This document shows, in pieces, positions 9,221 to 16,974 of a stretch of 64,000 nt of DNA. The stretch's first letter is position 1; every line of letters begins with the position of its first letter. A model generated the notes under the pieces. The model saw only the letters and a list, made by a program, of their open reading frames with translations. It made no database searches and was not told the origin of the DNA. Where the stretch lies: positions 1 to 64,000 of the forward strand of contig NZ_JROO01000034.1 in assembly GCF_000826685.1 (NCBI RefSeq), given 5' to 3'. A program made the position numbers and the translations under genes. The stretch comes from Streptomonospora alba (GTDB lineage: Bacteria > Actinomycetota > Actinomycetes > Streptosporangiales > Streptosporangiaceae).

Positions 9221-10057
9221 GTGAACGAATCCACCGGGCCCGACGTACCGCCGGGGGTGGATCCCACCACGGCCAGCTCGGCGCGGATCTACGACTACAT
9301 GCTGGGCGGCAAGAACAACTACACCGTCGACCGCCAGACCGGCGAGCAGATCCTGCAGGCTGTGCCCGAGACCCGCATGCTCGCCCACGCCAACCGCGCC
9401 TTCATGGGCCGGGCCGTGGACGCCATGGGCGAGCTCGGAGTTGATCAGTTCCTGGACATCGGCGCCGGGCTGCCGGCCCAGAGCCCCGTCCACGAGGTCG
9501 CCCGACGCCGCCACCCCGACACCCGCGCGGTCTACGTGGACCACGACCCGGTGGTGCGCGTGCACGCCGAGGCACTGCTGGCTGAGAGGCCCGACATCAC
9601 CGGGGTCGTCGAGGCCGACATGCGCGAACCGGAGACGATCTTCGCCCACCCCGAACTGACCGGACGTTTGGACCTCGGGCGCCCGGTCGGGCTCCTGCTG
9701 GTGTCGATGCTGCACTTCCTCACCGACGACCAGCAGCCCTACGCCCTCATGCGGCGCTACCTGGATCATCTGCCGGCCGGCTCCTGTGTGGCGATCAGCC
9801 ACATCGAGCACGACACCCATCCCGAGCGCGCCCGGTACCTGCAGCGGGTCTACGAGTCCACGAGCTCGCCCGGCCAGTCCCGTTCCCTCTCCGAAATCCG
9901 GCGATTCTTCTCCGGCACCACACTGCTGGAGCCCGGCCTGGTGCATCTGGGCGACTGGCGCCCACGCAGCGACGAGCCGTACTACAGCTCGGAGCAGGTG
10001 TGGATGGTCGGCGCCCTCGCCCGCCTGGAGACCACGGATACCACCGCCCGAGCGTGA
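9221..10057 (+). CDS. DUF574/SAV2177-type SAM-dependent methyltransferase (first copy)
   Basis: A 278-aa protein starting at GTG with TAGGAG upstream. It shows the family hallmarks: SARIYDYMLGGKNNYTVDR near residue 20, QFLDIGAGLP (SAM-binding loop), VYVDHDPVV (acidic loop) and MLHFLTDD. These enzymes are abundant in actinomycetes and substrates are mostly unknown. A paralogue lies at 36362-37192. It is separated from the hydrolase gene by 146 bp and followed by a strong terminator, so it may be its own transcription unit on the mobile element. Confidence 0.88.
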   Translation: MNESTGPDVPPGVDPTTASSARIYDYMLGGKNNYTVDRQTGEQILQAVPETRMLAHANRAFMGRAVDAMGELGVDQFLDIGAGLPAQSPVHEVARRRHPDTRAVYVDHDPVVRVHAEALLAERPDITGVVEADMREPETIFAHPELTGRLDLGRPVGLLLVSMLHFLTDDQQPYALMRRYLDHLPAGSCVAISHIEHDTHPERARYLQRVYESTSSPGQSRSLSEIRRFFSGTTLLEPGLVHLGDWRPRSDEPYYSSEQVWMVGALARLETTDTTARA

Positions 10058-10217
10058 CCCGCGAGCCCGGGCGCCGGTCATGCTCGATCACCGTGCCGAC
10101 CTCCCGGGTCGGCAGCAGGCGCTACCGGTTCTTCACCGGCTATACAGGCAGGCCGTAAGCGCTAAGATTGGAGCTGGTCATCTCACCTTTCGTCTAGTCA
10201 ACATTGGTAGTGACCAG

Positions 10218-10252
10218 GGAGTGGCCGGTTCCGACCGGCCACTCCTTCTTTT
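10218..10252 (+). terminator. Strong Rho-independent terminator
   Basis: A perfect 12-bp stem (10218-10229 with 10234-10245), a 4-base loop TCCG, then TTCTTTT. A further 7-bp inverted pair (CTGGTCA at 10174-10180, TGACCAG at 10211-10217) abuts the stem on its 5' side. It ends + strand transcription from the methyltransferase gene, or of a short RNA. Confidence 0.85.
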
Positions 10253-10471
10253 GGGCCGAGCCATGTTCTACAGCTTGCCCTGTCGGGTTTCTTCGTTTCC
10301 GCCTCCCCATCCCAGGTCTGCGGACGCCGCTGTGGCGCCGCGCTGGAGATGGCGTCGTGTTGCGCTGCAGGGTGGCCCCTGATTCGCTGTCTTGGCGTTT
10401 CCGTGATTGAGAGCGTCTGTGACGCGTCTCTGTGGACCCATCCGGAACCGCGCCGCGGCTCTCCGTGGCCG

Positions 10472-10505
10472 GTGCGTACGCACGAGGCGCCTCGTGCGTA
10501 CGCAC
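10472..10505. repeat. Perfect 34-bp nested palindrome
   Basis: The 34 bases equal their own reverse complement. The element consists of two direct copies of the 12-bp palindrome GTGCGTACGCAC (10472-10483 and 10494-10505) around a 10-bp palindrome, GAGGCGCCTC (10484-10493). It is 36 bp beyond the stop of the leftward gene at 10542. There is no T-run, so it does not look like a simple terminator. A protein-binding site or a mobile-element processing site is possible. Confidence 0.9.
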
Positions 10506-10541
10506 TCCTGCCTCCCTGCGGATGCCCCAGATCGTCGAGCG

Positions 10542-11135
10542 TCAGTCGGATGAGGCCTGCCGGCTGGGCGATGCGACGTCATCGCCAGCGGGGAGGGCTC
10601 CGGTGCGCACGTCCTGTTCCATGCGGCGCCAGTCCGGTTCGGCCTCCTCCCAGATCACGCGGTCCACGAACCGGTGCACGGGTCGGTGGTGGTCGGCCGT
10701 GTGGGAGGTGATCACCCACATCCCCTCCGCGGTGAGTACGTAGGCCCACTCGATGTCGATGGGGCCGCAGCCGTTTTGGTCGCGGGGGCAGCGGCACGTC
10801 AGGCGCTGGGCCGGCTCGTTGCGCTGGCCGTGGCAATAGCAAGCCGGGTAGTGCCCTCGGATCGGCGAGGAGGCGCCGACGAAGCCGCTGAGGTCGAAGT
10901 CGGCGCGAGTGAACGGTCCCGAGGCGTCGTCGCCGAGATAGAGCAGGCATGACCAGCCGGCCGGGTGATCGGCGATCAGCGTTTGCGCCATCGCGGTGTG
11001 GTCGCGCTCGAAGGTGTGGTGATAGAGCCGGTACAGCTCGCGCCCCAGGCCGGCGGGGTAGCTGTCGGTGTGGTGGTAGCGGCCCCACCAGCCGCTTTCA
11101 GGAGTGGGCAGGGCGATGGCTCCGCGTGTACTCAC
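10542..11135 (-). CDS. Hypothetical mobile-element protein, Cys-rich
   Basis: A 197-aa protein that I do not recognise as a named enzyme. The N-terminus (MSTRGAIALPTPESGWWGRY, then HHTDSYPAGLG) resembles a conserved hypothetical family seen in actinobacterial phages and plasmids. A Cys-rich stretch at about residues 98-120 (CYCHGQ, LTCRCPRDQNGC) could bind a metal. GTG start; it overlaps the stop of the upstream 65-aa gene (GTGA), so the two are cotranscribed and translationally coupled. Confidence 0.65.
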   Translation of the reverse strand: MSTRGAIALPTPESGWWGRYHHTDSYPAGLGRELYRLYHHTFERDHTAMAQTLIADHPAGWSCLLYLGDDASGPFTRADFDLSGFVGASSPIRGHYPACYCHGQRNEPAQRLTCRCPRDQNGCGPIDIEWAYVLTAEGMWVITSHTADHHRPVHRFVDRVIWEEAEPDWRRMEQDVRTGALPAGDDVASPSRQASSD

Positions 11136-11329
11136 TGGTGATCACCGTCCTCGATCTGTTCGGCGGCCTCAGCGGCGGCCAGGAGTTGGGACGCAAGGTC
11201 CCGGGCTCGTGCGGGCGGCAGCGGGACGAGGTGGGCGAGTTGGCCGGCCGGGGCGATCCAGGCCATGACCTGGCCGGTGGCCGGTTGCACCGCCGCGCCT
11301 ACGGCGGGTGGCGGGGGCGGATTCGACAT
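11132..11329 (-). CDS. Small hypothetical protein (65 aa)
   Basis: Starts at ATG with GGAGA seven bases upstream and overlaps the next gene by 4 bp. Composition: Pro-rich start (SNPPPPPAVG), then VMAWIAPAGQLAHLVPLPPA and an Ala/Glu-rich helix at the C-terminus. No known domain. The coupled start supports it being a real gene. Confidence 0.6.
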   Translation of the reverse strand: MSNPPPPPAVGAAVQPATGQVMAWIAPAGQLAHLVPLPPARARDLASQLLAAAEAAEQIEDGDHQ

Positions 11330-11382
11330 GCTGTGTCTCCGGTTCCTGCACGTGGGCCGTGTCAGAGACGGCTGGGGCGAGG

Positions 11383-11417
11383 CCGGGGTCGACCTGCCGT
11401 AATCAGGTCGGCCCCGG
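11383..11417. terminator. Hairpin between two leftward genes
   Basis: Arms 11383-11395 and 11405-11417 pair with one 2-base mismatch (CCGGGG and GACCT blocks) over a 9-base loop. It lies about 70 bp beyond the stop of the gene at 11487-12002. There is no clear T-tract on the - strand, so termination is only possible. Confidence 0.35.
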
Positions 11418-11486
11418 ATGACCGTTTGTTTGGGCCCGCTGAGTCAGCGGCGTGTCCGTTCCCCTCGGGCGCCTGGATCGGCGGTT

Positions 11487-12002
11487 TCACGGGGAGCGGT
11501 AGAACTCCTCCCATCGGTCGCCCATCCACAGTTCGGCGCGCACGATCCGCGGTCCCAGGTCAAGCTGGGGTGCGCTGGCGCGGGCCAGCCGGTAGTCGAA
11601 AGGCACGCCCGGCATGGTCTGAAGCTCGAAGAGCTCGGGGATGCCGTACTGGTCGAAGCTGCGCACGAGGTGGATGTGGTCGGCGTCGGCGCGGGCCGTG
11701 ACCGCGCCGTAGTCGTACTCATCGGTCAGGGCGGTGAGGACGGCGTCCTCGTCGAGGAGCTGGTTCTCGCGGTTGCGGCATTGGGCGATGAAGTCCTCGA
11801 CCAGGTCGCGTGCCTGGCGGTCGCGGGGTTGGAAGTGGATGGCTCCGCCGTTGGGGTGGCCGGTGATGGTGCCGAGCCGCCGGTCCTGCTCGCACAGGGG
11901 TGCCGTCCAGGCGACGCCGGTGGGGGTTTCGAGCTGGTGGAGTTCGGTGACCCGGATGCGGGTGTGGGGCACCTGCACGCCGGTGTGGACGAGGGTGATC
12001 AT
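11487..12002 (-). CDS. Hypothetical mobile-element protein (171 aa)
   Basis: A 171-aa soluble protein with no domain I recognise. Segments such as HPNGGAIHFQPRDRQARDLV and the C-terminal IVRAELWMGDRWEEFYRS are compact and well folded in appearance. The upstream bases contain GAGGAG seven to eight bases before the ATG. It is one of several accessory genes between the T4SS and the Tad locus and shares their leftward orientation. Confidence 0.6.
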   Translation of the reverse strand: MITLVHTGVQVPHTRIRVTELHQLETPTGVAWTAPLCEQDRRLGTITGHPNGGAIHFQPRDRQARDLVEDFIAQCRNRENQLLDEDAVLTALTDEYDYGAVTARADADHIHLVRSFDQYGIPELFELQTMPGVPFDYRLARASAPQLDLGPRIVRAELWMGDRWEEFYRSP

Positions 12003-12078
12003 GTGTATCTCCTCGCGTGGTTGAGCAGCTGGCGGGGCGACGCGGTGTCGGTAGCGGTTCCGGCGTCGGGGGTGCCGG

Positions 12079-12411
12079 TTAGTTGTCGCTGGAGTGGATG
12101 CAGGTCTGGCCCGTATACAGCGCCCAGGTGTCGAAGAAGGCCGGTTCGGCGGCCATGGCGACGCTGAGTTCGTGGGCGATGGCCTCGGTTGCGGTGCTGG
12201 CGGAGGGGGCCACGCAGAGGGCGTGGACGAAGACGCCGTCGTCGTAGGGGGTGAGGGTGCAGCTCAGGACGACGAGGTCGGTGCCACAGCGCCGGCGCAG
12301 CGGCGCCATGGCGGGGGCGAGGCGTTTGCTCACGCCGTACTGCTGGGGCTGGGTCAGGGGTGTGGCGTCCTCGTCGGCCAGGGCGAAGACTTCGACGGTG
12401 AGCACAGCCAT
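12079..12411 (-). CDS. Hypothetical protein (110 aa)
   Basis: ATG at 12411 is chosen because AAAGGAGC lies just upstream; an in-frame start six codons earlier would include that ribosome site. The protein begins MAVLTVEVFALADEDATPLT and has no recognised domain. It is part of the leftward accessory block, with ArdC upstream. Confidence 0.6.
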   Translation of the reverse strand: MAVLTVEVFALADEDATPLTQPQQYGVSKRLAPAMAPLRRRCGTDLVVLSCTLTPYDDGVFVHALCVAPSASTATEAIAHELSVAMAAEPAFFDTWALYTGQTCIHSSDN

Positions 12412-12486
12412 CGGTGGGCTCCTTTGCACGCAGGGAGAGGGGCGGGAGCCGGGTGCCAGGCGCCCGGCTCCCGCGCCGGTGCGGGG

Positions 12487-13368
12487 TCAGGTCGCGGATG
12501 GGGCCGCGTGCTGCAGCGCGGCGGTGATCTCATCGGCTGCGGCCATGACGCGTTCGGCGCTGGCGTGGGCGGTGGCGGCATCGCCGGCCCAGCCGGCGAC
12601 GTAGGGCACCGAGTAGGGCAAGGAGTCCAGCCCGGCGAGGTTGGCAACCAGGCAGGCCACGGATTCGGCTTCGACTTCCCTGCGTTCGCGGCTGGCCTCG
12701 GGGCGGGTGTCGTGCTCGCAGACGATGTGGGCGAGCTCGTGGGTGAGGGTCTTGACCGCTTGAGCCTCCTCCACGCCTTCACGCACGCGCACGGTGCGTG
12801 CGGTGAAGTCAACGTGGCCGTAGGCCGGGCCGCAGTCGCCGCGTTCGATCCCGTAGCCGCGGCGGGTGATCTGTGTGGCCACCTGGCCCCATAGCGCCGC
12901 GGGTGCCAGGCCGCGCAGCTCTTGGGGATCGGCCGCGGAGGCGTCGGGGAGTTCGGTGCCTTCGGTTTGGGCAACGTCGAAGACGCCGGCGGTGGTGAAT
13001 CCCCGCACTTCAAAGCGCGGTTTCGTGTTGGTGTCGGCGTCGTCGGAGGCGTCGGGGTCGCTGGCCTCGCTCCGGTAGCGCAGCGGCGCCAGGATCCGGA
13101 TCGTCTTTTCTCCTTTGCGGACCCGACGGCCGACCTGGTTCCACTGCTTGAGGGGGCGCACGTCGGTGGCCTCGGGGTACTGCTCCATGATCAGCAGCAG
13201 GTTGTTGAGCGAGTAGCGGCGCAGCCACGCCCGCGCGCTCAGCATGGCGTGCCATCCGTGGCTGCTGGTCAGGTTCTCCACGGCCGACTGCAGTTGTTCG
13301 TGGGCGTGGTTGAGACGTTCGCGGCGCTGTTCCGGGCTGAGTCCGCGCCGCTTGGGACTGGTGGGCAT
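12487..13368 (-). CDS. ArdC-like antirestriction protein with zinc-peptidase motif
   Basis: A 293-aa protein. The N-terminal part (residues about 20-130: LSARAWLRRYSLNNLLLIME, then QWNQVGRRVRKGEKTIRILA) is the ArdC N-terminal ssDNA-binding type domain. The C-terminal part has TLTHELAHIVCEHD, an HExxH zinc motif followed by a downstream Glu (EVEAESVACLVANLAG). ArdC proteins protect incoming single-stranded DNA from host restriction. Its position on a conjugative element fits this role. Confidence 0.85.
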   Translation of the reverse strand: MPTSPKRRGLSPEQRRERLNHAHEQLQSAVENLTSSHGWHAMLSARAWLRRYSLNNLLLIMEQYPEATDVRPLKQWNQVGRRVRKGEKTIRILAPLRYRSEASDPDASDDADTNTKPRFEVRGFTTAGVFDVAQTEGTELPDASAADPQELRGLAPAALWGQVATQITRRGYGIERGDCGPAYGHVDFTARTVRVREGVEEAQAVKTLTHELAHIVCEHDTRPEASRERREVEAESVACLVANLAGLDSLPYSVPYVAGWAGDAATAHASAERVMAAADEITAALQHAAPSAT

Positions 13369-13455
13369 GGCGGATACCTCGCAGCATGCGCGGTGGGAAA
13401 CGGCAGTGCGGCGGCCCGGGCCCGTGCCGGCGGGGCACGGGCCCGGGCGCGGTGG

Positions 13456-14673
13456 TCAGCTCAGGCGGATAGGCATCAGCAGGTGGCGAAACGCCGTGGG
13501 GTCGCTGATGCCTTTGGGGGTGTCGGTGAGCAGCACGGGCTTGGTGGGCGCCTGCAGGTGCAGCGTCACGGTTTGGCCGGTGAAGCTCTCCAGGGCATCG
13601 ACCACGAACCGCGGGCCCAGACCCACACAGAGCGGCTCGTCGATGCCGGTGACGTCGGCCTCGAGCGCGGGCGTGCGCACGCGGTCGGTGCCCTCCGCCA
13701 GCTGCGGCGCGGCGGTGACCGCTCCGTCGGCGACGGTGACCATGACGGGGTTGGCGCGATGGCCCTTGGCCTCCAGCACGGCCGCAGCCCGGGTGATCTG
13801 GGCCAGCAGCGCGGCCCGGTCGGCCACGACCGTGGCCGCGGCGCTGTGGGGCAGGAATCGGCTGTAGGCAGGGAACTCCGCGGGGATCGTGCGCATCACC
13901 ACCGTCACCGCTCCCGCGGCCAGCGAGACCACCTCGGTGAGCCCTTCCGCGGCGTGGCCGATGCGCACCTGGTCAGCGTCGAGTTTGGCCAGCACCCTGC
14001 CGACCAGTCGGCCCGGCGCCAGGACCCCGTCGGCGGGGATGCGCTCCTCCTCGACGTGGGCGCCGACATGTCCCACGGCGATGCGGTAGCGGTCGGTGGT
14101 TGCCAGCGTGAGCCCGTCGGGTCCGGGGTCGAGCTTCACTCCGGCGAGCATCGGAAGGGTGTCGTCACTGCCGCACGCGCGCAGCACGCGTTGGCACTCG
14201 CCGGCAAGGTGGGTGCGGTCGGCACGCGCCAACAGCGGCGGTTCGGCCGGCAGGTCCGGGTAGTCCTCCAACGGCAGCAGCTCCAGCGGCACCGTCGTAC
14301 CGGCGACCTCGACGGTGGCGGATGCGGCATCCTCGGCGCGCACACGCACCCGGGCGCGGTCGGCTTCACGCTTGCTCAGCCCTTTCACCAGCGCCTTGAG
14401 CAGTTTGCTCAGCTCGGCGTGGTTCACCAGCAGCCGCCCGGGCGCAACCGCGGCACCCTCCAGGCGGACGCTGACGGCTGTCTCGAAGTCGTAGCCGCGC
14501 ACCATCAGGTCGGTGCCGTCGGACTCCAGCAGCACGCCGGCCAGCACGGGAACCGCGGGACGTGGGGAAACCGCCATGCCTACGGTGGTCAGCGCAGCGG
14601 CCAGTTCTGCGCGGGAAGCGGCGAACAGCGCCGCGCCTGTTGTGGTGGGAGCAGTCTCGGCAACGGTGGTCAT
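13456..14673 (-). CDS. dnaN: DNA polymerase III sliding clamp paralogue (beta subunit)
   Basis: A 405-aa protein; ATG at 14673 with GGAGGA 4 bases upstream. Three-domain clamp architecture is recognisable: VPVLAGVLLESDGTDLMVRG (domain 1), LPMLAGVKLDPGPDGLTLAT plus TDRYRIAV (domain 2, typical signature) and a third domain ending in the canonical C-terminus LLMPIRLS. Beta clamps tether polymerase to DNA. Its neighbours are ArdC and small hypothetical genes rather than dnaA and recF, so this is an accessory copy on the mobile element, not the chromosomal dnaN. Confidence 0.9.
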   Translation of the reverse strand: MTTVAETAPTTTGAALFAASRAELAAALTTVGMAVSPRPAVPVLAGVLLESDGTDLMVRGYDFETAVSVRLEGAAVAPGRLLVNHAELSKLLKALVKGLSKREADRARVRVRAEDAASATVEVAGTTVPLELLPLEDYPDLPAEPPLLARADRTHLAGECQRVLRACGSDDTLPMLAGVKLDPGPDGLTLATTDRYRIAVGHVGAHVEEERIPADGVLAPGRLVGRVLAKLDADQVRIGHAAEGLTEVVSLAAGAVTVVMRTIPAEFPAYSRFLPHSAAATVVADRAALLAQITRAAAVLEAKGHRANPVMVTVADGAVTAAPQLAEGTDRVRTPALEADVTGIDEPLCVGLGPRFVVDALESFTGQTVTLHLQAPTKPVLLTDTPKGISDPTAFRHLLMPIRLS

Positions 14674-14708
14674 GGAATCCTCCAACCGAAGCGTCCAATG
14701 CGGACACG

Positions 14709-14734
14709 ATCGAGACCACGGTCGTGGTCTCGAT
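14709..14734. promoter_or_regulatory. Inverted repeat upstream of the clamp gene
   Basis: Two perfect 12-bp arms (ATCGAGACCACG at 14709-14720 and its complement at 14723-14734) separated by GT. It lies 36-61 bp upstream of the clamp start, in the 116-bp gap to the next leftward gene. Position and symmetry suggest an operator for a dimeric repressor. Confidence 0.55.
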
Positions 14735-14789
14735 TGCGGACCACAGGCCGACCGCCTGCGACCCACAAACGCGACCACGGGTGAAACCG

Positions 14790-15059
14790 TCACGGAATGC
14801 GTTGGGAAGGCACCGATCGTTCGGAATCCAGCAAGCGCAGACGCAGCGCGCACAGGTCCATGTGGTAGTACTTGCGCACCTGCCACTCGAAGACGTCGGT
14901 GGCGCGGTTCAAGTGCTTGCTGTTCTCCTCGAGCTCACGCTCGACGTCACCAAGCCGGCGCGTTTCGTTCTCTCGCTGGATCCGATCCAGCATCCGGAAA
15001 ATCTCACGTTCGCTGACGTGCGGGTTGGCCAACACGTCGTGCCGCATCAATGCGTCCAT
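14790..15059 (-). CDS. Small hypothetical protein (89 aa), likely helical
   Basis: ATG at 15059 behind AAGGAG. The sequence is rich in charged helix-forming residues (RMLDRIQRENETRRLGDVER, ELEENSKHLNRATDVFEW), suggesting a coiled-coil. No known domain. It is the next gene upstream of the clamp gene. Confidence 0.55.
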   Translation of the reverse strand: MDALMRHDVLANPHVSEREIFRMLDRIQRENETRRLGDVERELEENSKHLNRATDVFEWQVRKYYHMDLCALRLRLLDSERSVPSQRIP

Positions 15060-15117
15060 TTGTCTTCTCCTTCGCTTTTCGGTAGTCCGTACTCCCGAAA
15101 TCGTTGTTTAGGTCCGG

Positions 15118-15396
15118 CTACACGAGATCCCGGACCGCGCGGAACACGTCGTCTGCGACCCCGTCGAAATCGGGGCACCACAGGATCCGGTTGTCGTAGG
15201 CTTCGATCTCGCCGATCACCTTGCCGTCGAAAGCGACTTCGTAGATGTCGCACAATCCGTCGTTGTCGACGCGCACCACCGAGCCGCGGCGCCGGTCGCC
15301 CCACGTGCGCGTTCCGCGCGCGTAGATGTGAATGACTTGGGTGACCTCGAAGTCGTCGACCTTGGCAATGCGTCCGTACAGCGAACCGACCGCCAT
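15118..15396 (-). CDS. Small hypothetical protein (92 aa)
   Basis: ATG at 15396 with GAGGAGCATCGGG upstream; the same AGGAGCATC leader precedes the gene at 15494-15856. Acidic beta-rich sequence (VVRVDNDGLCDIYEVAFDGK, CPDFDGVADDVFRAV). No recognised domain. It lies 58 bp upstream of the 89-aa gene. Confidence 0.55.
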   Translation of the reverse strand: MAVGSLYGRIAKVDDFEVTQVIHIYARGTRTWGDRRRGSVVRVDNDGLCDIYEVAFDGKVIGEIEAYDNRILWCPDFDGVADDVFRAVRDLV

Positions 15397-15437
15397 CCCG
15401 ATGCTCCTCTGCTGGACGTTTTCTAGCGGGCATGGCG

Positions 15438-15458
15438 GACGCTCCCGATGGGAGCGTC
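15438..15458. terminator. Short GC-rich hairpin
   Basis: Perfect 9-bp stem (GACGCTCCC at 15438-15446 with 15450-15458) and a 3-base loop, in the 97-bp gap between two leftward genes. There is no T-tract, so it may attenuate rather than terminate. Confidence 0.35.
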
Positions 15459-15493
15459 ACCAAACGCGCTAGCAACCGGCTCCGCAGCGCTTC

Positions 15494-15856
15494 CTAGTGC
15501 CGATCGCAGTGGATACCGAGGCGCGTTCCCAGAGTGATCCGGTAGGCCGGATCACCGACCATCGACCAGCCTTTGTGTGCAGCGACGGGCGCCAGCGGAT
15601 AAAGGTCGAGGTAAGCGTCTTCCGTCGCTTCGAGAAAGACCCCGGTTTCGGTCGTGTACATGTGTGTAGCGACCATGCCGTCGCACCAGACCGGGTGAAG
15701 CACAGTGGACGTGACCCAGCTCGAGAATCGCGCCCGTGCACGCATGACCTGTATGGCGTAGCGAAGCGAAAAGAACGCTTCATTGTCGCTTTCAAGGTCC
15801 CCGATCGATGCCCGGTTGCGATCGTGGAGGACTCCGACGTATCGAACGCGGTTCAT
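15494..15856 (-). CDS. Hypothetical protein (120 aa)
   Basis: ATG at 15856 with GAGAGGAGCATC immediately upstream. The protein (MNRVRYVGVLHDRNRASIGD at the start, THMYTTETGVFLEATEDAYL later) has no domain I recognise. It belongs to a run of four small leftward genes of similar size with separate ribosome sites. Confidence 0.55.
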   Translation of the reverse strand: MNRVRYVGVLHDRNRASIGDLESDNEAFFSLRYAIQVMRARARFSSWVTSTVLHPVWCDGMVATHMYTTETGVFLEATEDAYLDLYPLAPVAAHKGWSMVGDPAYRITLGTRLGIHCDRH

Positions 15857-15962
15857 GATGCTCCTCTCGTCAACCCCTCGTGTGTGCCTAGCCCTGCAGT
15901 GGGCACCACGCGCGCGGTAACGCGTCGCGTGATGCCCCGGACACCAGAGCCGGCGAACGCGG

Positions 15963-16262
15963 CTACTCGAGCCAGGCGCGGCACAGGTTTTGATGCCGCG
16001 TTGTGGTCACCGAGTAGCCCACTTCGGGGATAACGGGGACGCCGTCGCAGCGGACCCACGCAATCGGGGTCGCATAGGAGTAGACGGCGTAGGAGATGCC
16101 GGGGTCTTCTCTGTCGGACCGGTAGGCTTCAGCCCATTCCTGCGGCATCCTGCCAGTCTCGGAACGGGGGAAGTCGTCAGCGTACAGTGCGCCGTGGGTT
16201 TGGAACGGTTTGCGCGCCGACAAAAGCCGACGGGCATCACTCCGGATAGATACGAGTGTCAT
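15963..16262 (-). CDS. Hypothetical protein (99 aa) conserved in actinobacterial mobile elements
   Basis: ATG at 16262 with AAAAGGATG upstream. The second half (YAVYSYATPIAWV, then YSVTTTRHQNLCRAWL) resembles a small conserved family common in actinomycete phages and plasmids; its function is unknown. A 6-bp inverted repeat (16279-16284 with 16290-16295) sits 17 bp upstream of the start and could be an operator. Confidence 0.6.
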   Translation of the reverse strand: MTLVSIRSDARRLLSARKPFQTHGALYADDFPRSETGRMPQEWAEAYRSDREDPGISYAVYSYATPIAWVRCDGVPVIPEVGYSVTTTRHQNLCRAWLE

Positions 16263-16974
16263 ACGATCATCCTTTTCGCCTAGTCACTTACTAGGATACC
16301 CAAAAGGCGCCGCATCATAAACGCCATCAAGACGAATCGGTGCCACTTTTTTGATCGGCGCGCAGCTACCGGAGTTCTACCGCAAGGACCCATATAAAGG
16401 CACGGGATCCACAGACCCAAACTCGAGGCAAACGCCATCGGAAAAACGTAACCACGACCTTGAAAGAGAATACGAGAGGGTCGCATCCAGCACGAATGAA
16501 AATAAAGTGTAGCTGACTTAGGCTCCAGGTACTGCCATCGAAGTCCCAAGCAAAAACCCGTCGCCTACAGAAATTTGTACCCGCGCTTGCGGCACTAGTT
16601 CGGGGAGGCGCCGACCAGGACAGTGCTGCTTATGGCCTGGGACTTCTACACTTCCCGTCCCCGCCAGCCAGGAGGGCGAGGGATGCGGCTAGGGACATGG
16701 CATCTTCAGGAGGCTCAATAAAGACCACCGGAGGACGAAATAGTCGCCAAGGAATACACGAATAAATCGCGGTCTCATTTTTGGAAATGCGCTTGGACTG
16801 GACTTGCCAGAGCATCCCACTTACCGGGCGTCACGCAGACGCGCCACGAGACCGACTTGACATGAGGCAGCCGTTCCAGGGTTATTGTTTCGCCATATCA
16901 ACCTGGAAAATCAGAGACGGCTGAGATGTGGGCACGCTTCGACCTTCGAGCCGGAATTAATCCGCGGCATCTCC
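16263..16974. other. AT-richer intergenic region
   Basis: About 710 bases between the accessory block and the Tad operon. By eye the base composition is clearly less GC-rich than on either side, with runs such as CTTTTTTGATC and AATAAAGTG. Reading frames here lack ribosome sites and third-position GC bias, so I call no gene. It could hold the promoter of the accessory block or a degraded insertion. Confidence 0.5.

Larger units (their letters stand above)
10058..10541. other. Intergenic region between convergent genes
   Basis: Contains 484 bases without a convincing gene. It holds the terminator at 10218-10252 and the nested palindrome at 10472-10505. Both flanking genes point into it, so these structures are not promoter elements of either neighbour. 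I see no tRNA and no relaxase gene here. Confidence 0.6.

Noticed and set aside
12922-14784. 620-codon + strand frame over the ArdC and clamp genes
   Set aside because: Antisense to two recognised proteins; Gly/Val/Arg-rich and without any domain.
16280-16549. 89-codon - strand frame in the AT-richer gap
   Set aside because: No ribosome site, no codon bias and no recognisable motif.
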